Of a DNA stretch of 16,972 nt, positions 7,718-15,049 are shown in pieces. Below the pieces are notes generated by a model, which worked only from the letters and a program-made list of their open reading frames with translations, was not told the origin of the DNA and ran no database searches. The translations under genes and the position numbers were made by a program. This stretch comes from JANXSD01 sp043758125 (GTDB taxonomy: Bacteria; Bacteroidota; Bacteroidia; AKYH767-A; OLB10): assembly GCA_043758125.1 (NCBI GenBank), contig JAYVOC010000027.1, positions 1 through 16,972 of the forward strand. The letters are read 5' to 3'. The first letter of the stretch is position 1; every line of letters starts with the position of its first letter.

Positions 7718-9157
7718 TTATTTCTTCGCTCTGTTTTTCAAATACTCAAATAAGAATCGTACTCCAACTCCAGTTCCGTTTTTTCCGCGATAGCTATCTG
7801 AACCTTTGTTGAATCCTGGTCCAGCAATATCAAAATGCATGTAAGGATAATCGGTAAACTGCAACAAGAATCTTCCTGCTGTTATTGCTCCAGCTGTTGG
7901 ACCACCAATATTTTTTAGGTCTGCGATATCTGACTTTAATAACTCATCATATTCATCCCAAAAAGGAAATTCTGCTAAACGTTCGTAAGCCATGTTTCCT
8001 GCTTCACGTAAATCATCACGCACTTTATCATCAGCTTTTCCCATTGCAACAATTCCATAATGACCTATTGCTGTTGAAGCAGCGCCAGTGAGTGTTGCGA
8101 AATCCATTACTAATTCTGGATGATAGCGTTTAGCAAAATGCAGTGCATCTGCTAAAATTAATCTTCCTTCTGCATCGGTATTCAATACTTCTACAGTTTT
8201 GCCACTCATCATGGTGATCACATCGCCTGGTACATAAGCATTGCCATCAACACGGTTATCCGTTGCAGGAACAAGAGCAATAACATGAATGGGAAGTTTT
8301 GCTTTCGCTACAGCATATATCGCCCCAGCAACAGCAGCACCACCTGCCATATCACATTTCATATAATCCATCGAATTAGGTGTTGGCTTAAGGCTCATTC
8401 CACCCGTATCATAAACTACTCCTTTTCCAACTAAAATAATTGGCTTTTTATTAACTGGATTTTTTGGTTTCCATTCCATAACTGTGAACGTAGGAGGGTC
8501 GATACTTCCCAAATTCACTGCGAGAAGGCCACCCATCTTTAGTTTCTTGATAGCTAACTTATTTAGCACTTGAACTTTAAAGCCCGATTCTCTGCCCATT
8601 CTAATAAACTGTTTTCCTAATTCGGTAGCAGTTAAAAAGGAAAGTGGTTCATTAACAAGATCACGTGTTTGGCAGGTAGCATCAACCACAATTTGCAATA
8701 ATTCAATGTCTCTATCTTTTAAAGTAGCCGATTGAATACTTATAGATTTAAGGCTATTCTCTTCCTTTTTAGCATTCGTTCTATAGCGAAGAAACTGATA
8801 ACTTGTTAGTGCAATTCCTTCTGCGAAAGCAAGTACCAGATCGCCGGTTAACTGGCTGCTAATAGTCACGTTGTCACACTTTAGGGCTTGAACTCTAGCA
8901 GTTAATGCAGATCCAGCTTTTCGAGCATTCTCTAATGATTGAGGCTTTGGTTTATCAGCATCAAGAATCTGAATAAAAATCATGCGGCGATATTGGTTGA
9001 TCACCACAAGTTTTCGCTCTGCCTTACGTTCTAGTTTTATAAAGGCGAGTTCTTCTTTACTGAAGAGATCGCTGGGGATTTGTTGATCCTTTTCAGCAAG
9101 GACGATCAGATGATCATCTTTACGCGGTGCTGACAAGCGTTTTATGGTGATGTGCAT
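7718..9157 (-). CDS. pepA: M17 family leucyl aminopeptidase
   Basis: 479 aa from the chosen ATG at 9157. A cytoplasmic dimetal aminopeptidase that releases N-terminal residues from peptides, usually a hexamer in this family. The N-terminal half is the divergent M17 domain. The catalytic half carries GKGVVYDTGGMSLKP (244-258: Lys245, Asp250, Lys257), MKCDMAGGAA (Asp269), and the signature NTDAEGRLILADAL (326-339: Asp328, Glu330, Arg332). These match E. coli PepA Lys270, Asp275, Lys282, Asp293, Asp352, Glu354 and Arg356, so all expected metal and catalytic residues are present. The frame stays open upstream to a TTG at 9265, but those 36 codons look unlike the family, and a -7-like promoter element lies inside them; the 9157 start is therefore preferred. 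First gene of a two-gene unit with pdxA; divergent from mqnC. The exact member (PepA or a Bacteroidota M17 paralogue) is not certain. Confidence 0.92.
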   Translation of the reverse strand: MHITIKRLSAPRKDDHLIVLAEKDQQIPSDLFSKEELAFIKLERKAERKLVVINQYRRMIFIQILDADKPKPQSLENARKAGSALTARVQALKCDNVTISSQLTGDLVLAFAEGIALTSYQFLRYRTNAKKEENSLKSISIQSATLKDRDIELLQIVVDATCQTRDLVNEPLSFLTATELGKQFIRMGRESGFKVQVLNKLAIKKLKMGGLLAVNLGSIDPPTFTVMEWKPKNPVNKKPIILVGKGVVYDTGGMSLKPTPNSMDYMKCDMAGGAAVAGAIYAVAKAKLPIHVIALVPATDNRVDGNAYVPGDVITMMSGKTVEVLNTDAEGRLILADALHFAKRYHPELVMDFATLTGAASTAIGHYGIVAMGKADDKVRDDLREAGNMAYERLAEFPFWDEYDELLKSDIADLKNIGGPTAGAITAGRFLLQFTDYPYMHFDIAGPGFNKGSDSYRGKNGTGVGVRFLFEYLKNRAKK

Positions 9158-9208
9158 GATAAACTTTAACTTTGAGCGCATGAAATTAGGTAAAGCAAAT
9201 ATCATCTT

Positions 9209-9216
9209 CAAATCTA
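9209..9216 (-). promoter_or_regulatory. Putative promoter -7 element for pepA-pdxA
   Basis: The minus strand reads TAGATTTG, an exact match to the Bacteroidota -7 consensus TAnnTTTG. Transcription would begin near 9202, leaving a leader of about 45 nt before the ATG at 9157. No convincing TTTG -33 element is visible at the expected distance, so this is a consensus match only. Confidence 0.4.
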
Positions 9217-9241
9217 GTTCACCTTCAAAAAAAACTTTCTG

Positions 9242-9249
9242 TCTTTTTG
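9242..9249 (+). promoter_or_regulatory. Weak putative -7 element for mqnC
   Basis: TCTTTTTG matches TAnnTTTG at all defined positions but one and lies 27 nt before the preferred mqnC ATG at 9277. A TTC at 9218-9220 could be a degenerate -33 element. Position supports it (divergent spacer of 119 nt), sequence only weakly. Confidence 0.25.
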
Positions 9250-9276
9250 AAGTGTTTAAAAGCAAAAATTAAGAGT

Positions 9277-10404
9277 ATGATGAATAGTGAAGAATTATTA
9301 AAAAGAGCCTTAAACTTCGACTTTCTCACAGCATTAGAAGGAAAATTTTTATTTGAAAATGTCCCAACAAGTGAGTTGATGTTCGTAGGAAATGAGCTGC
9401 GAAAAAAACAAAAGCCCGATGGCAAAGTAACGTGGATCATTGATAGAAATGTAAATACTACCAATGTATGTATTGCCAATTGTAAATTTTGCAACTTTTA
9501 TCGGATTCCTGGTCATGCCGAATCGTATATCACCACTATTGATCAGTACAAGCAAAAAATCGAAGAGACTTTTCGTTTTGGTGGAGAACAGTTATTGTTG
9601 CAAGGAGGACATCATCCAGATTTAGGATTGAGTTATTACACCACACTCTTCAGCGAATTAAAACGTTTATATCCTAAATTAAAATTACATTCACTCGGAC
9701 CACCAGAAGTTGCACATATTGCGAAGTTGGAAGGCAAAACGCATACAGAAGTTTTAGCCGCACTTAAAGAATCAGGATTAGATTCATTGCCTGGTGCTGG
9801 CGCAGAAATATTAAACGATCGTGTTCGTAGAATGATTTCGAAAGGAAAATGTAGTGGTCGTGAATGGTTGGATGTGATGCGTGCTGCACACCAATTAGAT
9901 ATCACAACTTCTGCAACAATGATGTTCGGACATATTGAAACGTTGGATGAACGCTTCGAACATTTAGTAGCATTGCGTGAAGTACAAGCAGAGAAGCCCG
10001 CACATGCAAAAGGATTTTTAGCATTTATTCCCTGGCCATTTATGGATGAAGGAACATTGTTAAGAAGAGTTAAAGGAATTCGTAATGAGGTATCAGGTGA
10101 TGAGTATATTCGAATGATTGCGATGAGTAGAATTATGTTACCGAATGTGGTAAATATTCAAGCATCATGGTTAACAGTTGGGAAAGCCGTTGCTCAAGTT
10201 TGTTTGCATGCTGGAGCAAATGATTTTGGCTCAATTATGATTGAAGAAAATGTTGTTTCTGCTGCAGGAGCACCGCATCGATTTACATCAAATGGAATTC
10301 AAGAAGCAATACGTGAAGCAGGTTTCGAACCACAGTTACGTACACAACAATATGAGTTTCGTGAACTACCAGAAATGTTAGAACAACAAGTGATAGCTTA
10401 TTAA
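9277..10404 (+). CDS. mqnC: Cyclic dehypoxanthinyl futalosine synthase MqnC (radical SAM)
   Basis: 375 aa from the ATG at 9277. MqnC is a radical SAM enzyme that cyclises dehypoxanthine futalosine in the futalosine route to menaquinone. The 4Fe-4S motif is CIANCKFC (Cys65, Cys69, Cys72), preceded by IDRNVNTTNV, a form typical of MqnC rather than MqnE. Further family motifs: LLQGGHHPDL, LHSLGPPEV, GLDSLPGAGAEIL, TTSATMMFGHIETLDERF, FIPWPF (MqnE usually has a different residue set here), and GANDFGSIMIEENVVSAAG near the end. Start choice: two tandem ATGs at 9277 and 9280 follow a weak AAGAG. The frame also extends to a TTG at 9247, which would overlap the promoter region and is less likely. No other mqn gene is in the window. 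The next gene begins 29 nt downstream on the same strand, which suggests co-transcription with it. Confidence 0.92.
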   Translation: MMNSEELLKRALNFDFLTALEGKFLFENVPTSELMFVGNELRKKQKPDGKVTWIIDRNVNTTNVCIANCKFCNFYRIPGHAESYITTIDQYKQKIEETFRFGGEQLLLQGGHHPDLGLSYYTTLFSELKRLYPKLKLHSLGPPEVAHIAKLEGKTHTEVLAALKESGLDSLPGAGAEILNDRVRRMISKGKCSGREWLDVMRAAHQLDITTSATMMFGHIETLDERFEHLVALREVQAEKPAHAKGFLAFIPWPFMDEGTLLRRVKGIRNEVSGDEYIRMIAMSRIMLPNVVNIQASWLTVGKAVAQVCLHAGANDFGSIMIEENVVSAAGAPHRFTSNGIQEAIREAGFEPQLRTQQYEFRELPEMLEQQVIAY

Positions 10405-10433
10405 AATAATTTTAAAATTGATTATTGCATATT

Positions 10434-13046
10434 ATGAATAAAAGATTTTTAGTTCTTCTCAATATTTTTACTGCTGTATTATTTTTAATAGCTAGTGGAA
10501 AAGTTTTCGCAACACATAATCGTGCAGGGGAAATTACCTTTCGTAAAATCGGTAATAATCTTTTCGAAGCAAAAATTGTTACTTATACAAAAACAAGTGT
10601 TTCTGCTGATCGTCCTAAGTTAGAATTTTGGTGGGGCGATGGTGATCGTGATACGTTGGATCGTGATACAATTATTTTTAATGTTGGTCCAGATATTCAG
10701 AGAAATGAATATACAGGAATACATACTTATCCCGGTAACGGAACTTATACGATGTATTTTTTAGATGAGAATAGAAATGGTGGAGTAGTTAATATTCCAG
10801 GATCAATAAATGTTCCTTTTTATGTTGAAACAAGAATGACAATTTCACCATATACTAATCAGAATAATTCACCGCAGTTATTGCAACCACCGATTGATGA
10901 TGGTGCAGTAAATCGTTTGTTTATTCATAACCCTGATGCTTATGATCCTGATGGGGATAGTTTATCGTATGAATTAGTTCATTGTAAAGGATTTGGTGGA
11001 TTACCAATTCCAAATTATTTTTATCCATCGGCAAGCACCTCTTTTACATTGAATCCTGTTACAGGTGATTTGATTTGGGATTCGCCGCAGTTAATAGGAG
11101 AATATAATGTTGCAATGCTTATTCGTGAATGGAGAAATATACCTGGAATTGGCGCTGTAAATATTGGATATGTAACACGCGATATGCAGATCAAAATTTA
11201 TCCACCAGTAAATGATCCTCCCGCAATTACTGTAATAAAAGATACATGTGTTGAAGCAGGTGCTGCATTGAATCTTGTGATTACAGCGAATGATCCAAAT
11301 GGTGAAACAATTACGATGACGGCATCAGGTGGTCCGTTTACTTTGAGCGCTAGTCCTGCAACTTTTACTTCAACACCAACTGCTGGAACTGCAACTGGAA
11401 ACTTTGATTGGAATACCACTTGCGCTCACGTGAGAAAAAATCCGTACGCTGTAGTTTTTAAAGCAAAAGATAATAATCCAACAATTTCATTAGCTGATCT
11501 TGAACAAGTTTTTATAAAAGTAATAGGACCATCTCCTAAAAACCCAACTGTTGTTCCACAAGGAAATAGTTTAATTTTAAATTGGAACAGAAGTGCTTGC
11601 GCCGAAGCAATAGGTTACAATATTTATCGACGCGTAAGTACGTTTGGCTTTACTCCTTCGTATTGTGAAACAGGTGTTCCTGCCTATACTGGTTATGTTT
11701 TTATTGGAACTATAAATGGTTTATTAGATACAACGTTTGTAGATAATAATAACGGACAAGGATTATCGCCAGCAATAAATTATTGTTACATGGTTACTGC
11801 TTTTTATCCTGATGGTGCAGAAGGTTATGCTTCAGTTGAATTTTGTGGATTATTAAAACGTGATTTACCTGTTATCACAAATGTGGATGTAACAAATACG
11901 AATGTAACAACGGGAAGTATGTATGTTGCATGGTCGAAACCAACACAACTTGATTTCACACAAACTCCCGGACCATTTCATTATGTGATGCAACGCGCAA
12001 CAAGTACTGGGAACTATACCGACATACTTTCAACATCTAATTTAGATGACACCATTCATGTAGATACTAATTTAAATACTTCCGATAATAAATACCGTTA
12101 TAGAATTCAATTCTGGAATGATACTCCTGGAAATATTTTTCAAATTGGAACAACTCAAGTTGCATATTCTGTTTATTTATCTGTTGCACCTGGTGATAAA
12201 AAAAATAAATTAAGTTATGCTGTAAATGTTCCGTGGACAAATACAAAATATGTAATTTATCGTCAAACGAGTGGAGGAACTTTTGATTCAATAGATGTTA
12301 CAAGTTCATTAAATTATATAGATGATTCATTGATTAATGGAACAGATTACTGTTATTATGTAAAAAGTATTGGCGCTTATAATGATACTGCATTAGTGAA
12401 TCCTATCATTAATAATTCAGAAATTAAATGTTCTACGCCAATTGATAATGAGCCTCCATGTGCGTTGTTGTTTTCACAGTTTCCAAATTGTATAGGACTT
12501 ACAGATTCGTTGTTGTGGAAGTTGCCCGATAGCTGTGTAAATGATGTAGCGAGTTATCAATTGTATCATTCATTCGCAGGATCAACAAGCTATACATTAG
12601 TAGCAACGATTCAAGCAGGATCGAATCTTTATGTGTACACCAATCCAATTTCTATTTCTGGTTGTTATTATATTACTGCAACAGATTCAACAGGAAATAT
12701 TGGTCAGCCTTCGGCTATTTTATGTGTAGATGGTTGTCCGTTTTATGAATTACCAAATGTGTTTACACCTGATGATAACGGCATCAATGATTTGTTTCAT
12801 CCATTCCCAAAATACCGTGACGTGAAAGATGTAGAAATGAAAATTTACAATCGTTGGGGAGCTTTAGTTTATGAAACCAATGATCCAGAAATTAGATGGA
12901 ACGGAAAGAAAAATAATACTGGTGAAGATTTGCCAGAAAGTGCTTACTTCTATGTTTGTGTAGTAAATGAAATTTTCTTAGATGGTATTAAGCCTCGAAT
13001 TTTACATGGATATATTCAATTATTTAGAGGAGAGAAAACGAAATAG
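10434..13046 (+). CDS. Secreted FN3/PKD-type protein with T9SS type B (CHU_C) sorting domain
   Basis: 870 aa from the ATG at 10434, which gives a clean signal peptide (MNKRF, hydrophobic core, cleavage near KVFA-TH, about residue 26). The frame extends 3 codons further to a TTG, which is unlikely. The N-terminal half starts THNRAGEITF, a sequence common in large Bacteroidota surface proteins. It carries a PKD-like FWWGDGDRDT (about 65-74) and a cadherin-like DAYDPDGDSLSYEL (about 168-181). From about 365 onward there are repeated fibronectin III-like segments (SLILNWNRS, GYNIYRR, INYCYMVTAFYPDG and two or three similar later). The last 101 residues form the CHU_C gliding-motility-associated domain: LPNVFTPDDNGINDLF, MKIYNRWGALVYE, WNGK, and GYIQLFR. 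Known: this is the type B T9SS signal. Inference: a surface-attached or released adhesin; no catalytic domain is recognisable. It lies 29 nt after mqnC and ends 2 nt before kdsB, an odd place for a surface protein. Confidence 0.88.
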   Translation: MNKRFLVLLNIFTAVLFLIASGKVFATHNRAGEITFRKIGNNLFEAKIVTYTKTSVSADRPKLEFWWGDGDRDTLDRDTIIFNVGPDIQRNEYTGIHTYPGNGTYTMYFLDENRNGGVVNIPGSINVPFYVETRMTISPYTNQNNSPQLLQPPIDDGAVNRLFIHNPDAYDPDGDSLSYELVHCKGFGGLPIPNYFYPSASTSFTLNPVTGDLIWDSPQLIGEYNVAMLIREWRNIPGIGAVNIGYVTRDMQIKIYPPVNDPPAITVIKDTCVEAGAALNLVITANDPNGETITMTASGGPFTLSASPATFTSTPTAGTATGNFDWNTTCAHVRKNPYAVVFKAKDNNPTISLADLEQVFIKVIGPSPKNPTVVPQGNSLILNWNRSACAEAIGYNIYRRVSTFGFTPSYCETGVPAYTGYVFIGTINGLLDTTFVDNNNGQGLSPAINYCYMVTAFYPDGAEGYASVEFCGLLKRDLPVITNVDVTNTNVTTGSMYVAWSKPTQLDFTQTPGPFHYVMQRATSTGNYTDILSTSNLDDTIHVDTNLNTSDNKYRYRIQFWNDTPGNIFQIGTTQVAYSVYLSVAPGDKKNKLSYAVNVPWTNTKYVIYRQTSGGTFDSIDVTSSLNYIDDSLINGTDYCYYVKSIGAYNDTALVNPIINNSEIKCSTPIDNEPPCALLFSQFPNCIGLTDSLLWKLPDSCVNDVASYQLYHSFAGSTSYTLVATIQAGSNLYVYTNPISISGCYYITATDSTGNIGQPSAILCVDGCPFYELPNVFTPDDNGINDLFHPFPKYRDVKDVEMKIYNRWGALVYETNDPEIRWNGKKNNTGEDLPESAYFYVCVVNEIFLDGIKPRILHGYIQLFRGEKTK

Positions 13047-13048
13047 TT

Positions 13049-13789
13049 ATGAAGATCCTTGGAATTATTCCAGCACGATATGCTTCTACTCGTTTTCCTG
13101 GTAAGCCTTTAGCAATGATTGGTGATAAAAGTATGATTGAGCGAGTCTATCATCAAGCAACATCTGCAAAGGGATTAGATGCTGTTATCATTGCAACGGA
13201 TGATGAACGTATCGCAGCACATGTTCGTTGCTTCGGTGCAGAAGTGGTGATGACATCTGCAAAGCATCCGAGCGGAACTGATCGTTGTGCGGAAGCAATT
13301 TTAAAATATGGTGATCGTTGGGATGCCGTTGTGAATATACAAGGTGATGAGCCTTTCATCAAACCTGAGCAAATTAATTTAGTAGTCGATTGCTTGAAGG
13401 AAGAATCCGTTCAAATAGCAACGTTAATAAAAGTAATTACCGAAGCTTCAGATCTTACGAATCCCAATAATCCTAAAGTGATTTTAAAAGAAAATGGAGA
13501 TGCTATTTATTTTTCGCGCCAAGCAATTCCTTATTTTAAGGGGAAGGATGTTGGTGAATGGTTAAAGCATCATACGTATTATAAGCACATCGGTATTTAT
13601 GGTTATCGCACAAGCATTTTACCTCAGCTTACTGCAATGCCACAAGGAAAATTAGAAATAGCTGAATCATTAGAGCAATTACGTTGGTTAGAATTCGGCA
13701 TCAATATCAGGACAAAAATTACTGAATTTGAGACCATTGCTATCGATACCCCTGAAGATTTAGAAAGGGCAAAATTACTGCTCGTTTAA
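13049..13789 (+). CDS. kdsB: 3-deoxy-manno-octulosonate cytidylyltransferase KdsB
   Basis: 246 aa, the usual length. KdsB activates Kdo with CTP to CMP-Kdo for the LPS inner core and lipid A region, in the cytoplasm. Motifs: IIPARYASTRFPGKPL (6-21, with Arg10 and Lys19 for nucleotide binding), ATDDERI (49-55), MTSAKHPSGTDRCAEA (68-83), VNIQGDEPFI (95-104) and KLEIAESLEQLRWLEFG (201-217). Asp100 and Asp233 fall at the positions of the metal-binding aspartates of the family. The start ATG lies 2 nt after the TAG of the preceding CHU_C gene. A purine-rich AGAGGAGAG (13026-13034), inside the end of that gene, is the only ribosome-binding-like sequence and is rather far away, so translational coupling is plausible. 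Its product shows that the organism makes Kdo-containing lipopolysaccharide. Confidence 0.96.
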   Translation: MKILGIIPARYASTRFPGKPLAMIGDKSMIERVYHQATSAKGLDAVIIATDDERIAAHVRCFGAEVVMTSAKHPSGTDRCAEAILKYGDRWDAVVNIQGDEPFIKPEQINLVVDCLKEESVQIATLIKVITEASDLTNPNNPKVILKENGDAIYFSRQAIPYFKGKDVGEWLKHHTYYKHIGIYGYRTSILPQLTAMPQGKLEIAESLEQLRWLEFGINIRTKITEFETIAIDTPEDLERAKLLLV

Positions 13790-13861
13790 TTTTTGGTAAG
13801 ATCTATTCAATTCTTCTTTGCCTTAATGCGTGGAAGAACTATCTTAGCCCTCTGATAAATA

Positions 13862-14986
13862 ATGGCTTTGCGAATAGACCAATACGTAAGTGATCTTCTT
13901 TATAGTACTGATTGTGTGATCATTCCTGGTTTGGGAGGTTTCGTTGCGAATACGCGAAGTGCCTTTCTTAATCCAGCTCAACATACATTTTCTCCTCCTG
14001 CTAAGCGAATTGCTTTTAATGCAAATCTTCGTAGTAATGATGGATTATTAGCAAATCATATTAGTAATCAGTTAGATATTTCGTATTCAGAGGCATTTTT
14101 GCAAATTCAAGAATATGTGAATACTTCTTTAAGCACTTTAAGTAGTGGAGACGTGCTTCATATCAACAAGGTGGGTTCAATTTCGTATGACGTTGAACAA
14201 CATCTTCAGTTTGAGCCAGATTTATCAGTTAATTATCTCACAGAAAGTTTTGGTTTGATAACAATTCACTCACCGGCAATTCGTCGTGATGAAGCAGCGG
14301 GGGTAATTCGCACTATTAAGTCAGTAAAAAATAAGTCAGGAGCTACAAAAAAATCACGCTGGCGTTTGTTAGAATTAATACCAGCAGCAGCAATGTTGGC
14401 ATTTTTAGCTTTTAGTCCAAGCTTGATAAAAAATTTGAATTCAAGTTTGAGTTCTATAATTCCTTTCAATTCATCATCATCCACAAATGCGATTGCTGAT
14501 AGTTCAACAACAAACACTGTAAATGTTGCAGCAACGTATCCAGAAACAAAGTTTGAAGAAACCGCAATAAGTGATTCTAGTCAAGCAGCTGTTGTTGAGA
14601 AGAGTGATTCATCTGCGACATTATTAGCTGCGACAGTAAACAATGCTCCAGAAAATAAAGCTGTTGACGAAATAAAAACGATTGAGCCAACACAGCCCGT
14701 TTCTACGAAAGTGGTAACGAATAGCAAAGGGGAATCGGATCAAAAAATGTTAGCTGGAAACTATTATGTTATTGGTGGATGTTTTAAAATTTATGAGAAT
14801 GCTGTTAAGTTTCAGCAAGATGCTTTTGAACATGGTTTTGATGCAGTAATCATAGGTACTAACGACAAAGGATTGCACATGGTAAGTTTATTTTCTAGTA
14901 ATAGTTCTGTTGCGACCATTAAAGAGATGGCAGCAATTAAAGTTGAATTTCAAAAGGATGCTTGGATGTTTTCTGAGAAAAATTAA
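13862..14986 (+). CDS. HU-CCDC81-like domain, transmembrane and SPOR domain protein
   Basis: 374 aa. Residues 1-80 or so (IDQYVSDLLYSTDCVIIPGLGGFVAN, the Gly-Gly-Phe turn at 25-27, then PPAKRIAFNANLRSNDG) match the Bacteroidota HU-CCDC81 N-terminal domain. A second, related HU-like part follows to about 137. A basic stretch (KNKSGATKKSRWR, 156-168) precedes one membrane segment (about 169-190), giving a cytoplasmic N-terminus by the positive-inside rule. A Ser/Thr/Ala-rich linker (190-298) leads to a SPOR domain (300-374: NYYVIGGCFKIYENA to KDAWMF). Known: SPOR domains bind glycan strands stripped of stem peptides, at division sites in many bacteria; HU/IHF-fold domains usually bind DNA or mediate packing. 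Inference: a link between cytoplasmic DNA or protein and the periplasmic wall. The linker carries a 13-residue stretch nearly identical to one in the secreted protein at 3642-6422. The 72-nt gap after kdsB has no clear terminator or promoter. Confidence 0.87.
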   Translation: MALRIDQYVSDLLYSTDCVIIPGLGGFVANTRSAFLNPAQHTFSPPAKRIAFNANLRSNDGLLANHISNQLDISYSEAFLQIQEYVNTSLSTLSSGDVLHINKVGSISYDVEQHLQFEPDLSVNYLTESFGLITIHSPAIRRDEAAGVIRTIKSVKNKSGATKKSRWRLLELIPAAAMLAFLAFSPSLIKNLNSSLSSIIPFNSSSSTNAIADSSTTNTVNVAATYPETKFEETAISDSSQAAVVEKSDSSATLLAATVNNAPENKAVDEIKTIEPTQPVSTKVVTNSKGESDQKMLAGNYYVIGGCFKIYENAVKFQQDAFEHGFDAVIIGTNDKGLHMVSLFSSNSSVATIKEMAAIKVEFQKDAWMFSEKN

Positions 14987-15049
14987 TCAAGCAATTCTAG
15001 TTTTTTTCTAAGATTATTTCAGCGATTTTTTTTTTAGAATTATCAAAAA
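14987..15049. other. Short convergent intergenic gap with T-tracts, no clear terminator
   Basis: The 63 nt between two convergent genes contain T-runs at 15001-15007 and 15026-15034. A long-range imperfect inverted repeat (TCAAG-C-AATT at 14987-14996 against AATT-A-CTTGA at 15048-15057) spans the whole gap. The arms are too far apart and too weak for a standard intrinsic terminator, though both strands must end transcription near here. Confidence 0.3.

Noticed and set aside
7542..8091. Plus-strand open frames (7542-7793 and 7885-8091) opposite pdxA and pepA
   Set aside because: Both are antisense to conserved catalytic genes and show no family motif; they are by-products of the A/T-rich code.
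9158..9265. N-terminal extension of the aminopeptidase to a TTG at 9265
   Set aside because: The extra 36 codons look unlike the family, would overlap the mqnC frame, and contain a promoter-like element; ATG at 9157 fits the M17 start better.
9225..9905. Minus-strand open frames (9225-9494, 9349-9555, 9636-9905) opposite mqnC
   Set aside because: They are antisense to strongly conserved radical SAM sequence and have no independent support.
11198..14517. Minus-strand open frames at 11198-11419, 12067-12291, 13153-13362 and 14266-14517
   Set aside because: Each is antisense to a well-supported gene (CHU_C protein, KdsB, HU/SPOR protein) and has no recognisable domain or start context.
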